Shown piece by piece: positions 16,939 through 24,991 of a DNA stretch of 28,540 bases. The DNA lies in the IMG/VR virus record IMGVR_UViG_3300021959_000290, positions 1-28,540 of that record. One strand, written 5' to 3'. The position numbers were made by a program, and so were the translations under genes. Source of the DNA: a virus. The notes beneath the pieces are model-generated. The model was not told the origin of the DNA. It worked only from the letters and a program-made list of their open reading frames with translations, and did no database searches. The number at the start of each line of letters is the position of its first letter. Position 1 is the stretch's first letter.

Positions 16939-17166
16939 CTAGCCCTCGTAGGATTTAGGTGCTTTGTCAGCCTTTTTATCTGGTTGGTTATGAACAAAAG
17001 TAAGAACAGCAGAATCTACTAAATTTATAGATGTATATACACCTGATAATTCAGTAGGTAGTTCTCCTCCTCCATCCCATTGTAATTTGTAATGTGATGT
17101 TCCAGGTTCAATGTATGCTTGTAATTCTTTAATACCTTTTGTTTTATAACTTCTTATTACTTTCAT
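16939..17166 (-). CDS. Small hypothetical protein (75 aa) in tail operon
   Basis: An unrecognised 75-aa protein with a beta-rich N-terminal half (KELQAYIEPGTSHYKLQWDG) and a short basic C-terminal tail. It fits without gap against the gp12-like gene and has a clear ribosome site, AAGGA, about 8 bases before its ATG at 17166. Its position between the adaptor and the nozzle gene suggests a tail or head-completion role, but no motif supports a specific one. Confidence 0.65.
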   Translation of the reverse strand: MKVIRSYKTKGIKELQAYIEPGTSHYKLQWDGGGELPTELSGVYTSINLVDSAVLTFVHNQPDKKADKAPKSYEG

Positions 17167-17175
17167 AAGTGGTCC

Positions 17176-17712
17176 TTATTTAGTTGGTCGTTTTAATAAT
17201 GATTGAGCCATACGTGTTGCTTCATGAATACGTCTTGGTTGTTTAATATCTCTAGCTTTTTTTGCAGTTTCCTTACGTTGATTATCTTTATACTTTTGAG
17301 TACCAGGATAATAAGCATTTCCAGGTCCTGTACCTACTTTTAAATCTGGTTTATTAGGAACATTAGGAGTAGTACTTTGTGCATAAGGGTCTATTTTTTG
17401 ACCACCAACTCCTTTAAGAATATCAGGAATTTTAGGAGTTTTATAAGAAGAGCCTCCAATATTTCCAGGAGTAACCTTTAATGCTCCTTGAGGTGCAATA
17501 GATTCTCTATTCTTAAACATTCCTCCAGTAGTATCTGTTGGTTTATAAGTATCAAATCCAGCAACAGTTTTCTTTTTTGGTAAGTTTTTTCTGTTTTGTT
17601 CAATTTTTTTAGCTCGTATTTTAGCTTGTTGTTTGTCTATAATACGACCAAAGAAACCCTCTGGTCCAAAAATTCCTTTAGAATTATATCCTTTTTTATT
17701 TTTGTCAGCCAT
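17176..17712 (-). CDS. Lys/Gly/Pro-rich, probably disordered virion-operon protein (178 aa)
   Basis: The 178-aa protein is strongly basic and low in hydrophobics. It has a Lys/Arg cluster near residues 30-50 (KQQAKIRAKKIEQNRKNLPK), Pro/Gly/Thr linkers in the middle, and a basic C-terminal helix (IHEATRMAQSLLKRPTK). It looks largely disordered. No family is recognised. Its ATG overlaps the stop of the upstream 45-aa ORF (TAATG). A DNA-binding or scaffold-like virion role would fit but is not shown. Confidence 0.65.
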   Translation of the reverse strand: MADKNKKGYNSKGIFGPEGFFGRIIDKQQAKIRAKKIEQNRKNLPKKKTVAGFDTYKPTDTTGGMFKNRESIAPQGALKVTPGNIGGSSYKTPKIPDILKGVGGQKIDPYAQSTTPNVPNKPDLKVGTGPGNAYYPGTQKYKDNQRKETAKKARDIKQPRRIHEATRMAQSLLKRPTK

Positions 17713-17849
17713 TACTTTTTCCTTTTAACTGGAGTTGTTTTCTTTTTGTTATGATATTTTTTTCCACAAGCCATAGTTTTTTTCCTTTTCTTTTTACCAT
17801 ACTGCTGACTTTCTATGAAAGCACCAGTATTGCTAGTTAACATACTCAT
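17712..17849 (-). CDS. Lys-rich miniprotein (45 aa)
   Basis: Reading the minus strand from ATG 17849 to TAA 17714-17712 gives 45 residues, starting MSMLTSNTGAFIESQQYGKK. The second half is almost solid Lys/Arg (KKKRKKTMACGKKYHNKKK and a KRKK end). The ATG overlaps the gp11-like stop (TAATG), and its stop overlaps the next ATG in the same way, so it fills the gap exactly. This tiling supports a real gene. Such a cationic peptide would bind nucleic acid or acidic proteins; role unknown. Confidence 0.68.
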   Translation of the reverse strand: MSMLTSNTGAFIESQQYGKKKRKKTMACGKKYHNKKKTTPVKRKK

Positions 17850-18622
17850 TAATAATTAGGACCTTTTTTAGATATTGTAGGTCTACCATAATTAGGGTAT
17901 TTAATACCACGTTCTAGTTTCCAAGCATCTTGACTCATTCTACGTTTTTGAGATACAGAAGTTTGTTCTGCTTTTTGATTAGCTATTTGTTTAAGAGTAA
18001 TAAAAGCTGATGATTTAGCTTCTGCTAAAAAATAACTAAACATTTGTACAGGTAAATCAGCAGTAAAGTTATTAGATAACGTAAAAGATACAGCGCGTTT
18101 ACCATAAGCTTGAGATTTAGTTTGTTGTAAATGTGTATCTGTTGTTCTAATATAGTTATCAAATACTACATACTCTTCATCAAAAGAAGTATAATACTCA
18201 GGAGCTCTATCATTATATATATTAAGTTTAATTCCTTGAAAACTATCTACTACAGTAATTTTAGAATCAGTACTATTTCTTACATCTACATGATTAACAA
18301 AATCTTCTGGAGTTAAGTATTTAATTTCACGATATTCATTTTTAGCTGCTAATGTTTTTTTTATATTATACTTAATCCAAAGAACATTTTCAATTGTGTC
18401 TGGTATTTTCATATGAGTAGGTCTAGTATCATTAGCACTATCTAATTGAAACAGCTCATTAAAATGAGGATAGTCCCTACCATTAACAATATTAAAATAA
18501 GTAGTTTTAATTATTTGGGCTACTTGCAAAGACTCTACTGAATCATTAATGCTATTGACTTCATCTGAATCCATATCAGATAAGATATCTTGAGTCATTT
18601 CAAGTAGTGTCATCTTAGCCAT
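17849..18622 (-). CDS. Tail tubular protein A / head-tail adaptor, T7 gp11-like
   Basis: The 257-aa protein begins with the adaptor pattern TLLEMTQDILSDMDSDEVNS, then ESLQVAQIIKTTYFNI and GRDYPHFNELFQLD. This pattern is common to gp11-type gatekeeper/adaptor proteins of podoviruses. It would form the ring between portal and nozzle. The C-terminus is basic and flexible. It is encoded after the capsid module and before the gp12-like gene, in the usual order. Its ATG at 18622 abuts the stop of the upstream gene. Confidence 0.82.
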   Translation of the reverse strand: MAKMTLLEMTQDILSDMDSDEVNSINDSVESLQVAQIIKTTYFNIVNGRDYPHFNELFQLDSANDTRPTHMKIPDTIENVLWIKYNIKKTLAAKNEYREIKYLTPEDFVNHVDVRNSTDSKITVVDSFQGIKLNIYNDRAPEYYTSFDEEYVVFDNYIRTTDTHLQQTKSQAYGKRAVSFTLSNNFTADLPVQMFSYFLAEAKSSAFITLKQIANQKAEQTSVSQKRRMSQDAWKLERGIKYPNYGRPTISKKGPNY

Positions 18623-19182
18623 TAACTATGTCCTTGTATCATTAATTGAATAGAAGCATAATCAACAGTACATGCTCCATCTGCTTTTGTAAATAATTCT
18701 ATGTAATCATTAGTTGCTAAAGCTATGACAGGAGAGAAAGTTATAGACCCCCAGCTACCAGTTGATAATGTTCTTATAACTCTTGAACCTACAATTGCTA
18801 CACCATTTTTATATAATGACCATTCAACATCTTTATTTGCTCCTGATGCTTGTTTAGTAGCAAACGATGCTTGAATAAATGTTGTTATAGTTTCTGTACC
18901 ATCATATCGAAGTCTAGTATTAGGCGAAGTTAATACAGTAAAACCATCATTAGATGCTGTTGTCCATGTATTATTTAATACTGTATCTGACGTAGTAGTT
19001 GAATGTTGGTAAGCTGGACCAACTGCATCAAAACCTGTATATACTCCAAGCCATTTATCTTTGTCTTGCCATGTACCTGAACCTGAACCATTAGCTACAT
19101 AAATTTGACCTGATGAAGCAGCAGCTACACCTTTAGGTTCGTGAATGTCTGGGTCTGTAATTACATTATGTTGTATTGTCAT
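18622..19182 (-). CDS. Virion surface / head-fibre-like structural protein (186 aa)
   Basis: The 186-aa protein has the N-terminus MTIQHNVITDPDIHEPKGVA, a pattern I associate with phage structural proteins. It is followed by SSGQIYVANGSGSGTW and a beta-rich, Thr/Ser-rich C-terminal domain (TTFIQASFATKQASG, NDYIELFTKADGACTV) resembling a jelly-roll. It probably decorates the head or tail. AAGGA precedes the ATG by about 6 bases on the minus strand. The hairpin at 19203-19218 lies just upstream, so expression may depend on read-through. Exact location on the virion is unknown. Confidence 0.68.
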   Translation of the reverse strand: MTIQHNVITDPDIHEPKGVAAASSGQIYVANGSGSGTWQDKDKWLGVYTGFDAVGPAYQHSTTTSDTVLNNTWTTASNDGFTVLTSPNTRLRYDGTETITTFIQASFATKQASGANKDVEWSLYKNGVAIVGSRVIRTLSTGSWGSITFSPVIALATNDYIELFTKADGACTVDYASIQLMIQGHS

Positions 19183-19189
19183 TTAAATT

Positions 19190-19218
19190 CCTTAAAAGGA
19201 GTGGGGTCCGAAGACCCC
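19190..19218 (-). terminator. GC-rich UUCG hairpin after the capsid/decoration genes (T-phi-like)
   Basis: On the minus strand GGGGTC (19218-19213) pairs perfectly with GACCCC (19208-19203) around the loop TTCG, giving the very stable C(UUCG)G tetraloop. The sequence ACTCCTTTTAAG follows, a short and imperfect U-tract. It begins 6 bases after the decoration gene stop. In T7 the T-phi terminator lies directly after capsid gene 10. The analogous position suggests a partial terminator or 3'-end protector for capsid mRNA. Confidence 0.65.
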
Positions 19219-19223
19219 TATCC

Positions 19224-19682
19224 TTATACTTCTACGTGATATTCAACAATAACTGTTGCAGTACCAGCAGTATATGTGCCAGTTGCAGCTACTGTTAGTT
19301 CACCAGGGTTAGCACCAATACTAGCACCAACTAATGCTCCGTTACCGTCAATAACGGCACCAGCAGTAGTAGGTGTAATAGCAGCATCAAGACCGTCAGC
19401 ATCAATTGCAACACCTGCTGATGTGTATAAACCTACATTAAGACTTGTACCACCAGCCCATGCAGTACCTGTAATCCACTTAGCGGATATTACAGTTGCA
19501 TTTGCAGGAAGCACAAATTGTAGATTAGTTGCACCCCAAACAGGTAAATCGTCATAGCTAAACTGCCATTCAGCACGTTTAACTTGACCTGTTGATTTAG
19601 CCTGACCACCCCATTTTGCATCTTTGCCTCTTGGTCCATAATGATTAAGGACATTGATGCCAGCTGTATTTTCATAAGCCAT
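19224..19682 (-). CDS. Probable capsid decoration protein (152 aa)
   Basis: The 152-aa protein is rich in Ala, Gly, Thr and Val with regular beta-strand periodicity (WQFSYDDLPVWG, LQFVLPANATVISAKW, GTATVIVEYHVEV) and no enzymatic motif. It directly follows the major capsid gene with an 11-base gap and has a strong ribosome site (AAGGAGA). That is the usual place for a head-decoration or minor capsid protein. The gene, like the capsid gene, has visibly higher GC than its surroundings, as expected of highly expressed structural genes. The role is inferred. Confidence 0.7.
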   Translation of the reverse strand: MAYENTAGINVLNHYGPRGKDAKWGGQAKSTGQVKRAEWQFSYDDLPVWGATNLQFVLPANATVISAKWITGTAWAGGTSLNVGLYTSAGVAIDADGLDAAITPTTAGAVIDGNGALVGASIGANPGELTVAATGTYTAGTATVIVEYHVEV

Positions 19683-19693
19683 TTTTATTCTCC

Positions 19694-20680
19694 TTAATAG
19701 TTAGATGGATGAGTTAAGATAACACCAAGAGTGTCAACACGTTGTGCGCCTAAGCCAAAACGTGATGTTACTTGATACTTGTCTGCACGTTCTTCGTTGT
19801 CTCTCCAGCCTTCTGTCTGAGGAGCTCGTCTCCAAGCATGCATAACTGGCTTACATGTATCATCTGCTACGCACATGAAAATGTTTGCAATGTCACCAAC
19901 TTCACCGGTGTCATTAGCTAAGCCATAAGCAGAAGCATTAAGAGCTTCTGTTGCTGTTAACTTAGGTAAGAAGTTAGAAGTATATACATCCCAACCCATA
20001 ATGTTTCTTACGAAACGATGGTCACGAGCAAATCCTTCTGTTACTAAGCCTTCGAACATTGGATTGTAATTAATAGACGCAGTTTGTGTAACTAAAGTAT
20101 TTAAACTTGCTTCCACAACTGGGTCAACAATTGCAATACGACCACCCGCAGGTGAGTTTGCTTTGTCGAATGCTAACTTCATAGCAACAAAATCAGATAA
20201 ATCAATAATTCTGTCTGTTGCACCTGAGCCACCAGCTACCCAACGATGTGGGCGACCATTAACTAAGTTAACGTTTGCTGCTGTTTGAGCAGCGTTAGCT
20301 ACGCTTAGGAAACGTGTTTCATGGTTTTCACCAAGAGCACGTGTTGATTCCATAGCACGCATAGCCATTAGAGTATCAACTTGAGAACCATCTTCACGGA
20401 GGTCATCAGAAACTTTCCATGCATCACCAACATAATCAGTGATAGAAAGATTTAATGTACCTGTGTCGATAGGACTATAGTTGAGAGGAGTATCCTCAGC
20501 TGCATCTTGAATTGTTACTGTACCTACTGTCTTGATGTTTAAAGTTGTACCTGAACCGAAGTCTGTTACATCTCTCCACATACCTTCAGGAAGTAGATAG
20601 TCATGTAAGTTTTCAAGAATAAACTGTGAATACTGTTGTGCTTCAATAAAAGCACTAGTATTACTTGTCAATTGTGACAT
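19694..20680 (-). CDS. Major capsid protein (HK97 fold)
   Basis: The 328-aa protein has the order and features of podovirus major capsid proteins. An N-terminal arm (SAFIEAQQYSQFILENL) is followed by YLLPEGMWRDVTDFGSGTT and the E-loop-like segment TVTIQDAAEDTPLNYSPIDT. A long spine-helix region comes next (DTLMAMRAMESTRALGENHE), then AGGRIAIVDP and a P-domain-like C-terminus (YQVTSRFGLGAQRVDTLGV). It lies right after the scaffold gene with ribosome site AGAGGA. Length matches T7-like capsids (about 345 aa). It forms the icosahedral shell. Confidence 0.93.
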   Translation of the reverse strand: MSQLTSNTSAFIEAQQYSQFILENLHDYLLPEGMWRDVTDFGSGTTLNIKTVGTVTIQDAAEDTPLNYSPIDTGTLNLSITDYVGDAWKVSDDLREDGSQVDTLMAMRAMESTRALGENHETRFLSVANAAQTAANVNLVNGRPHRWVAGGSGATDRIIDLSDFVAMKLAFDKANSPAGGRIAIVDPVVEASLNTLVTQTASINYNPMFEGLVTEGFARDHRFVRNIMGWDVYTSNFLPKLTATEALNASAYGLANDTGEVGDIANIFMCVADDTCKPVMHAWRRAPQTEGWRDNEERADKYQVTSRFGLGAQRVDTLGVILTHPSNY

Positions 20681-20690
20681 TTTTTATCCT

Positions 20691-21407
20691 CTACGCTTGT
20701 TGTTTAATTTTCTCACCAGCTGCTCTCCAAGCATTAACTAAATCTTTAGTAGACTTACCTTTACCTACACGAGCTGAAAGCTCTCCTGTTGGTCTAGTTT
20801 GTGCTAACGATTCAGTATTTACAGAACCAGAAGACTTAGCTACATTAGATGGAGCTGAGTCAGTAAGCCCTGCTAGTCGTAAGACTACACTAGGTGAACT
20901 AGTAGCGAGACTGTTAAGTTGTTGAGTTGACATACCTAACTCACCAGCAAGTTTGTTATAAACAGTTTCTGCTTCAGACCCATACTTACTCTGAAATTTT
21001 TTAGCTACAGAGTCAGCATTTTGTTTAGCAGTCTTGGTCTGTTCATTACGCTGGAGTGTTTGATTTACCAAACTCATAATAGCGTCTTCGTTTAACTCAA
21101 CCCCTTGAGTGGTGTTCTCTGCGGGTTGTCTAGTTTCAGACTTTAATTCATCAAGAAGTTCTTGTGTAGTTTTGCGTTTAGTTAGTTCTTCTTTCAACTG
21201 CGCCATCTCTTCCTCTAAGGTTTTGATGTGCTGTTGAGCATGAGGAACTGACCTAAGTGCTTCAACTGCATTAGCATACTTCTTACCCTCACCAACTAAG
21301 TCTTGAGCTTCTGTCGGAATTTCAAATAGTTTTGTTTGGGTATCTGCTTGTTGAGTTTCTTGGGTATTTGACTCAACAGATTGTTCTTTTGTTGTTTCTT
21401 CTGTCAT
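20691..21407 (-). CDS. Capsid scaffolding protein
   Basis: The 238-aa protein is highly charged and Gln/Glu/Lys/Thr-rich. It has a disordered N-terminus (EETTKEQSVESNTQETQQAD), a predicted coiled coil at about 50-80 (HIKTLEEEMAQLKEELTKRK), and a basic C-terminal helix (STKDLVNAWRAAGEKIKQQA) of the kind that contacts capsid subunits. It sits immediately before the capsid gene, the standard place for an assembly protein. The start is supported by a strong AAGGAGA site 6 bases upstream, and it overlaps the preceding 74-aa gene by 4 bases. Confidence 0.85.
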   Translation of the reverse strand: MTEETTKEQSVESNTQETQQADTQTKLFEIPTEAQDLVGEGKKYANAVEALRSVPHAQQHIKTLEEEMAQLKEELTKRKTTQELLDELKSETRQPAENTTQGVELNEDAIMSLVNQTLQRNEQTKTAKQNADSVAKKFQSKYGSEAETVYNKLAGELGMSTQQLNSLATSSPSVVLRLAGLTDSAPSNVAKSSGSVNTESLAQTRPTGELSARVGKGKSTKDLVNAWRAAGEKIKQQA

Positions 21408-21628
21408 GTGTTATCTCCTTGGTCAGGCAATAAACTATACAGTTTTGTAAAAGCTTTCTGAATGCCCTGGAGATATGCTTGATGGTATGACCATGAGGGC
21501 ATACTAAAGTTTTCTTCATCCATTGCTTTTCGTTGAGCTAATTTAATCTGTTCGTTACAGTAGTTTTTAATCTCTTGTAATGTTTCTTGTTTACTTAGAC
21601 TTTTACCTTTGTCAGATTTCAAATCCAT
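21404..21628 (-). CDS. Small hypothetical protein (74 aa), first gene of the head transcription unit
   Basis: This 74-aa helical, charged protein (TLQEIKNYCNEQIKLAQRKA, then SWSYHQAYLQGIQKAFTKLY) has no motif I recognise. It lies between portal and scaffold. No Shine-Dalgarno is visible before ATG 21628; instead the -10 box of a perfect sigma70 promoter lies 6 bases upstream. The predicted transcript starts on the A of the ATG, so it could be translated as a leaderless mRNA. Its 3' end overlaps the scaffold start by 4 bases, so its translation could set scaffold levels. Confidence 0.72.
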   Translation of the reverse strand: MDLKSDKGKSLSKQETLQEIKNYCNEQIKLAQRKAMDEENFSMPSWSYHQAYLQGIQKAFTKLYSLLPDQGDNT

Positions 21629-21634
21629 ATATTT

Positions 21635-21663
21635 ATTATACCATATAATTAACGAAATGTCAA
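21635..21663 (-). promoter_or_regulatory. Perfect consensus sigma70-type promoter before the head genes
   Basis: On the minus strand TTGACA (21663-21658) and TATAAT (21640-21635) are separated by exactly 17 bases (21657-21641), a complete match to the housekeeping consensus. It lies in the only gap of note between portal and scaffold genes. The predicted start, 7 bases past the -10 box, is base 21628, the A of the next ATG. It would boost the 74-aa gene, scaffold, capsid and decoration genes, ending at the hairpin at 19203-19218. Confidence 0.83.
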
Positions 21664-21667
21664 GTAA

Positions 21668-23446
21668 TTAGTTACCTAACTGTTGGTCAAGCATTCTTTC
21701 ATCAACAGTAGGAGCTACTTGAGTTTCTTGCAAGTCTTGTTGAATTTGCATCTTAAGTTTTTCTTGTTCAGCTAATTCAAATAATGCAGCATTATCTTTC
21801 ATAAAGTCAAACTTCTCAAAACCCATATACTCTTCAACCATATTTGCAAGTTTTTTAGCAGAAATATGGGGAGCAATTATTTGTCCCACTGGACTATTAA
21901 AGACTCCTAACATATTCTGCATTAACTGAGCACGTGTTGCATAATGTCTAGCCCCAATAGGTCTAAGTTTACCGCGAGCAGTTAAATCTTCTTTAGTAAC
22001 AGATAGAAAATCTATTACACCATAGTCATCATCCATAACTTTAGCTAGTTCTGGAAGATTCATATTACGTTTAGCAGTTTCTAGCATAGTATTTAGTATA
22101 GGTTCTAGAAATTCTACTTCAAATTGATTAATTTTATTTTGGAATATACGTGATGCAGCATTTTGTAACTGCTGTACTTCAAATGCAGTCTTCTCACCAG
22201 GACTTCTAAAGCCCATAGCTTCTTTAGGAGCTCCTGCCATCTCTTCCATAATGTTTAATACTGCAGCAATTTCATTATTTACTTGGAAAGCAGCAGCATT
22301 AGGAGGCATAGCCTCTACATTACCATCTTCTGGTATGTGAATAGTTTGTTCAGGACCCCATTCAAATGGTTCTACATCACCAGTTATCTTAAGAGGAGGA
22401 TGAATAGTAAGGTCTAAAGCATCTGCTTTAAGATTTTCAAGGTGGTCAACACGATATTGTAATCCAACAAGGTTATCTAGTGGACCCATAGCATATAAAT
22501 TGTCTGTTCTTTTTCTCCAACCTACATGATGTTTATTATCACGACCAATGTAACTAGGGTTATCAATATTTCGTAAGATGTAAGCTCTATCAATGATAGT
22601 AATAATTTTGTTTTTATATAATTTCTTTTCAATTCTATCATAAAAATCGCCTTCAAATTCTAGTAACTCTACATAACCTGACTGATAGTATTCTTGTAGT
22701 GTACCAAAACCTTCTGATATGTATGGACTAGCCTTATTAATATCTTCTTGTCTAAACTGTGATAAACTATTTCTAATATCAAGAGCTCTATCTACAGCTT
22801 TTTGGTCATAACCTAAGTCTGGTCTTTCTTCCATATCAATCATTAGTTCACCTACAGATTTAACATAGCGTGTAAACTTAGGAGACTTATCAAATGAAGG
22901 AGCAGTAGGATTAAATACAATATCAAATGGTGATATTCTATTTAACTTAGGACCATTGTAAGTTGTAATAGTTTCTTTAGTTACAGGGTCAATATGGTCT
23001 TCATTTACATATTGTACTTCTGCAAAAGCATTACCATAGTCAATATAATCATAAACTAATTTTGATACTGTTTCTCTAAACCCTGATTCTTTTAGTTTAG
23101 TTTTAAGGTAAGCTTCAATAGCTCTACGTTTTGCAGCATAACTATCTTCTAGTGTAGCACCTTCCCACTTCATCCAGTCATCATTAGGAAATAAAGCATC
23201 CATGTAATTAGCATGTAAGTTATCTCTAATTTGAGTTAACTTAGGTAGGGTAGTTTTATTTTTCCAAGGGAGTTTAGAATTAGAAGTAGTTGAAGTATCA
23301 GTAGCAAAGATATAGCTACGGAGTTCTCTCCATTCTGCTTCTTTACTTTCTCTTTGAATCCACCATTGATTGTACAGCTCAGCAAGGTTTCTTGCCATTG
23401 TATCTGCATCTATAGCTTTTTCAAATTGTGCGACTCTGCCTGCCAT
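21668..23446 (-). CDS. Portal protein (head-tail connector)
   Basis: The 592-aa protein has features of podovirus portal/connector proteins. The N-terminus reads NLAELYNQWWIQRESKEAEW, followed by TTLPKLTQIRDNLHANYMDA and YIDYGNAFAEVQYV, then NRISPFDIVFNPTAPSFDKS. A late GFRSPGEKTAFEVQQLQNAA segment corresponds to the long helices lining the channel. The C-terminus is Gln-rich and flexible. It forms the dodecameric packaging vertex. It follows the terminase gene by 9 bases, the normal order, and has ribosome site AAGGA 6 bases before the ATG. Family confidence comes from motif order, size and synteny. Confidence 0.9.
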   Translation of the reverse strand: MAGRVAQFEKAIDADTMARNLAELYNQWWIQRESKEAEWRELRSYIFATDTSTTSNSKLPWKNKTTLPKLTQIRDNLHANYMDALFPNDDWMKWEGATLEDSYAAKRRAIEAYLKTKLKESGFRETVSKLVYDYIDYGNAFAEVQYVNEDHIDPVTKETITTYNGPKLNRISPFDIVFNPTAPSFDKSPKFTRYVKSVGELMIDMEERPDLGYDQKAVDRALDIRNSLSQFRQEDINKASPYISEGFGTLQEYYQSGYVELLEFEGDFYDRIEKKLYKNKIITIIDRAYILRNIDNPSYIGRDNKHHVGWRKRTDNLYAMGPLDNLVGLQYRVDHLENLKADALDLTIHPPLKITGDVEPFEWGPEQTIHIPEDGNVEAMPPNAAAFQVNNEIAAVLNIMEEMAGAPKEAMGFRSPGEKTAFEVQQLQNAASRIFQNKINQFEVEFLEPILNTMLETAKRNMNLPELAKVMDDDYGVIDFLSVTKEDLTARGKLRPIGARHYATRAQLMQNMLGVFNSPVGQIIAPHISAKKLANMVEEYMGFEKFDFMKDNAALFELAEQEKLKMQIQQDLQETQVAPTVDERMLDQQLGN

Positions 23447-23455
23447 ATGTATTCC

Positions 23456-24985
23456 TTAGAATGTTACTCCACCAAATCTGGAGTGTGTCATAACGTTTTT
23501 ACTTAAATAACTAATATTGTTTCTGAGTTTTGGTACTAAAGATATTGAAATAGCATTAGCCATTGCATCTTTAATATCATCATGAGGTGGATGTGTCATA
23601 GTTAGTTCTTCTTCAAGAGGTTGACAATTGCCCCCTTTGTAATGCCACATCTGTTGATTGTGATATTTAGGTTCTAGTATTGCATTAATACGTTGTCGTT
23701 TATCTCCCATGTATCTTGTAGGTCTAAACTCATCTATTACTAATGGAATACCATTAGGTCTAAGATAACTGTCTTTAAGTTCTTTAACAATAGTTTGTTG
23801 AGCTACAGTAATTTCTGCTCGTATCTTTCTAAAACCCCACTTCTCCCAAGCTCGTAGAATATGTTCATAGTATTCTACAATCCTATCAGTTTTAAATCTG
23901 TCAATATCTAATACGTAATAATTAGCTTGATGGTCTACACCTACAATAACTAATGCAGTACTATCTGCTTGTTTACGTAAAGAGAATGCAAAGTCAATTG
24001 CTGCATAAACATTTAACTTTCTATCTCGTATATACCAATCCCCTTCTTTATTTTGTAATACACTTCTATCATAATATTGAAAGTTATCTGTAGATATATT
24101 TGCAGTTTCTTTACTATTAGGGTCATTGTAATACTGTGCAAAGAACTGGGTCTGGTCAATATACTTAGCTCTGATTCTTGCTAATTCTTTTGCATCAAAT
24201 CCAAAAGCTTTACCATCTTTTCTTTTTTGTTTAGCCCAAAGAAACTCACCATCTTTTTCTACGACTCTTTGAAACAATTCATATACTGGTTCTTCTGATT
24301 CTAGGTCGCCATCTTCATCATACAAAGATTCTTTCATGTTAACCATAGTATCATAAATATCCCTAGGATGATAACGGGTACCAACCACCCACTCGAAAGC
24401 TCCAGGATTCTCAATAGAAGCGAGTTGGGAATATGCCGAAGAAACTTTATCTCGCCCTTCTTCCGTATACGCATTACCAGGAACAACAATGTCATCAAGA
24501 ACAACAATATCAGCGTGAAATCCAGTAGTATTAGAAGTAAGACCAACGGCTTTAACAGTAGCGTCTCGAACACCTTCTTCCTTTCTTCTTGGATGGTCTA
24601 CTGCTATCTCAGCAACAGCCCATCGTTCACGTTTACCTTCTTCTGGATTAATCATTTCTGCCCAGTATCGTCTATAGATAGGGCTATCTATAATATTTTT
24701 AATAGCATACAATTGTTTTTCAGCAAGGTCTGCTGTTGCAGATACATAAAGTATTGATGTTTCAGGATGCTTAGTAATCCACCATGCAGTTCTATAAGCT
24801 ATTAACTTAGACTTCATATGTCCACGAGGAAGTAATACTAATTGATTAGCTTTAGCATCTTGCCTTTGCCACCATTGTATTAAGTCTTCATGTATAGCAC
24901 CCAGCATTAAATGCGGAGCTACTAATCTTATAAAAGTTAGTAAGTCATTTTCTGCTGCTTCTCTGATTTGGTCAATCTGTGTCAT
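23456..24985 (-). CDS. Terminase large subunit
   Basis: The 509-aa packaging motor shows a Walker A-like segment at 51-60 (LLPRGHMKSK), a Walker B with catalytic acid at 160-165 (IVVLDD), and a motif III-like VVGTRYH at about 200-206. A C-terminal RNase-H-type nuclease domain begins at D331 (AAIDFAFSL). The P-R-G/D-H-x-K-S form is the T7-type variant of Walker A. It cuts and translocates concatemeric DNA into the procapsid. No strong Shine-Dalgarno is visible before ATG 24985. The small-subunit gene is not recognised; one of the small proteins just upstream in transcription order could fill that role. Confidence 0.92.
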   Translation of the reverse strand: MTQIDQIREAAENDLLTFIRLVAPHLMLGAIHEDLIQWWQRQDAKANQLVLLPRGHMKSKLIAYRTAWWITKHPETSILYVSATADLAEKQLYAIKNIIDSPIYRRYWAEMINPEEGKRERWAVAEIAVDHPRRKEEGVRDATVKAVGLTSNTTGFHADIVVLDDIVVPGNAYTEEGRDKVSSAYSQLASIENPGAFEWVVGTRYHPRDIYDTMVNMKESLYDEDGDLESEEPVYELFQRVVEKDGEFLWAKQKRKDGKAFGFDAKELARIRAKYIDQTQFFAQYYNDPNSKETANISTDNFQYYDRSVLQNKEGDWYIRDRKLNVYAAIDFAFSLRKQADSTALVIVGVDHQANYYVLDIDRFKTDRIVEYYEHILRAWEKWGFRKIRAEITVAQQTIVKELKDSYLRPNGIPLVIDEFRPTRYMGDKRQRINAILEPKYHNQQMWHYKGGNCQPLEEELTMTHPPHDDIKDAMANAISISLVPKLRNNISYLSKNVMTHSRFGGVTF

Positions 24986-24991
24986 TTAAAC

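Noticed and set aside
20659-20681. Minus-strand TTGACA at the capsid start as a promoter -35
   Set aside because: The hexamer at 17-base spacing is TATTGA, a weak -10, and lies inside capsid coding sequence.
24368-24757. 129-aa plus-strand ORF inside the terminase gene
   Set aside because: Antisense to the Walker motif region of terminase; Asn/Ser/Ile-rich with no recognisable domain.
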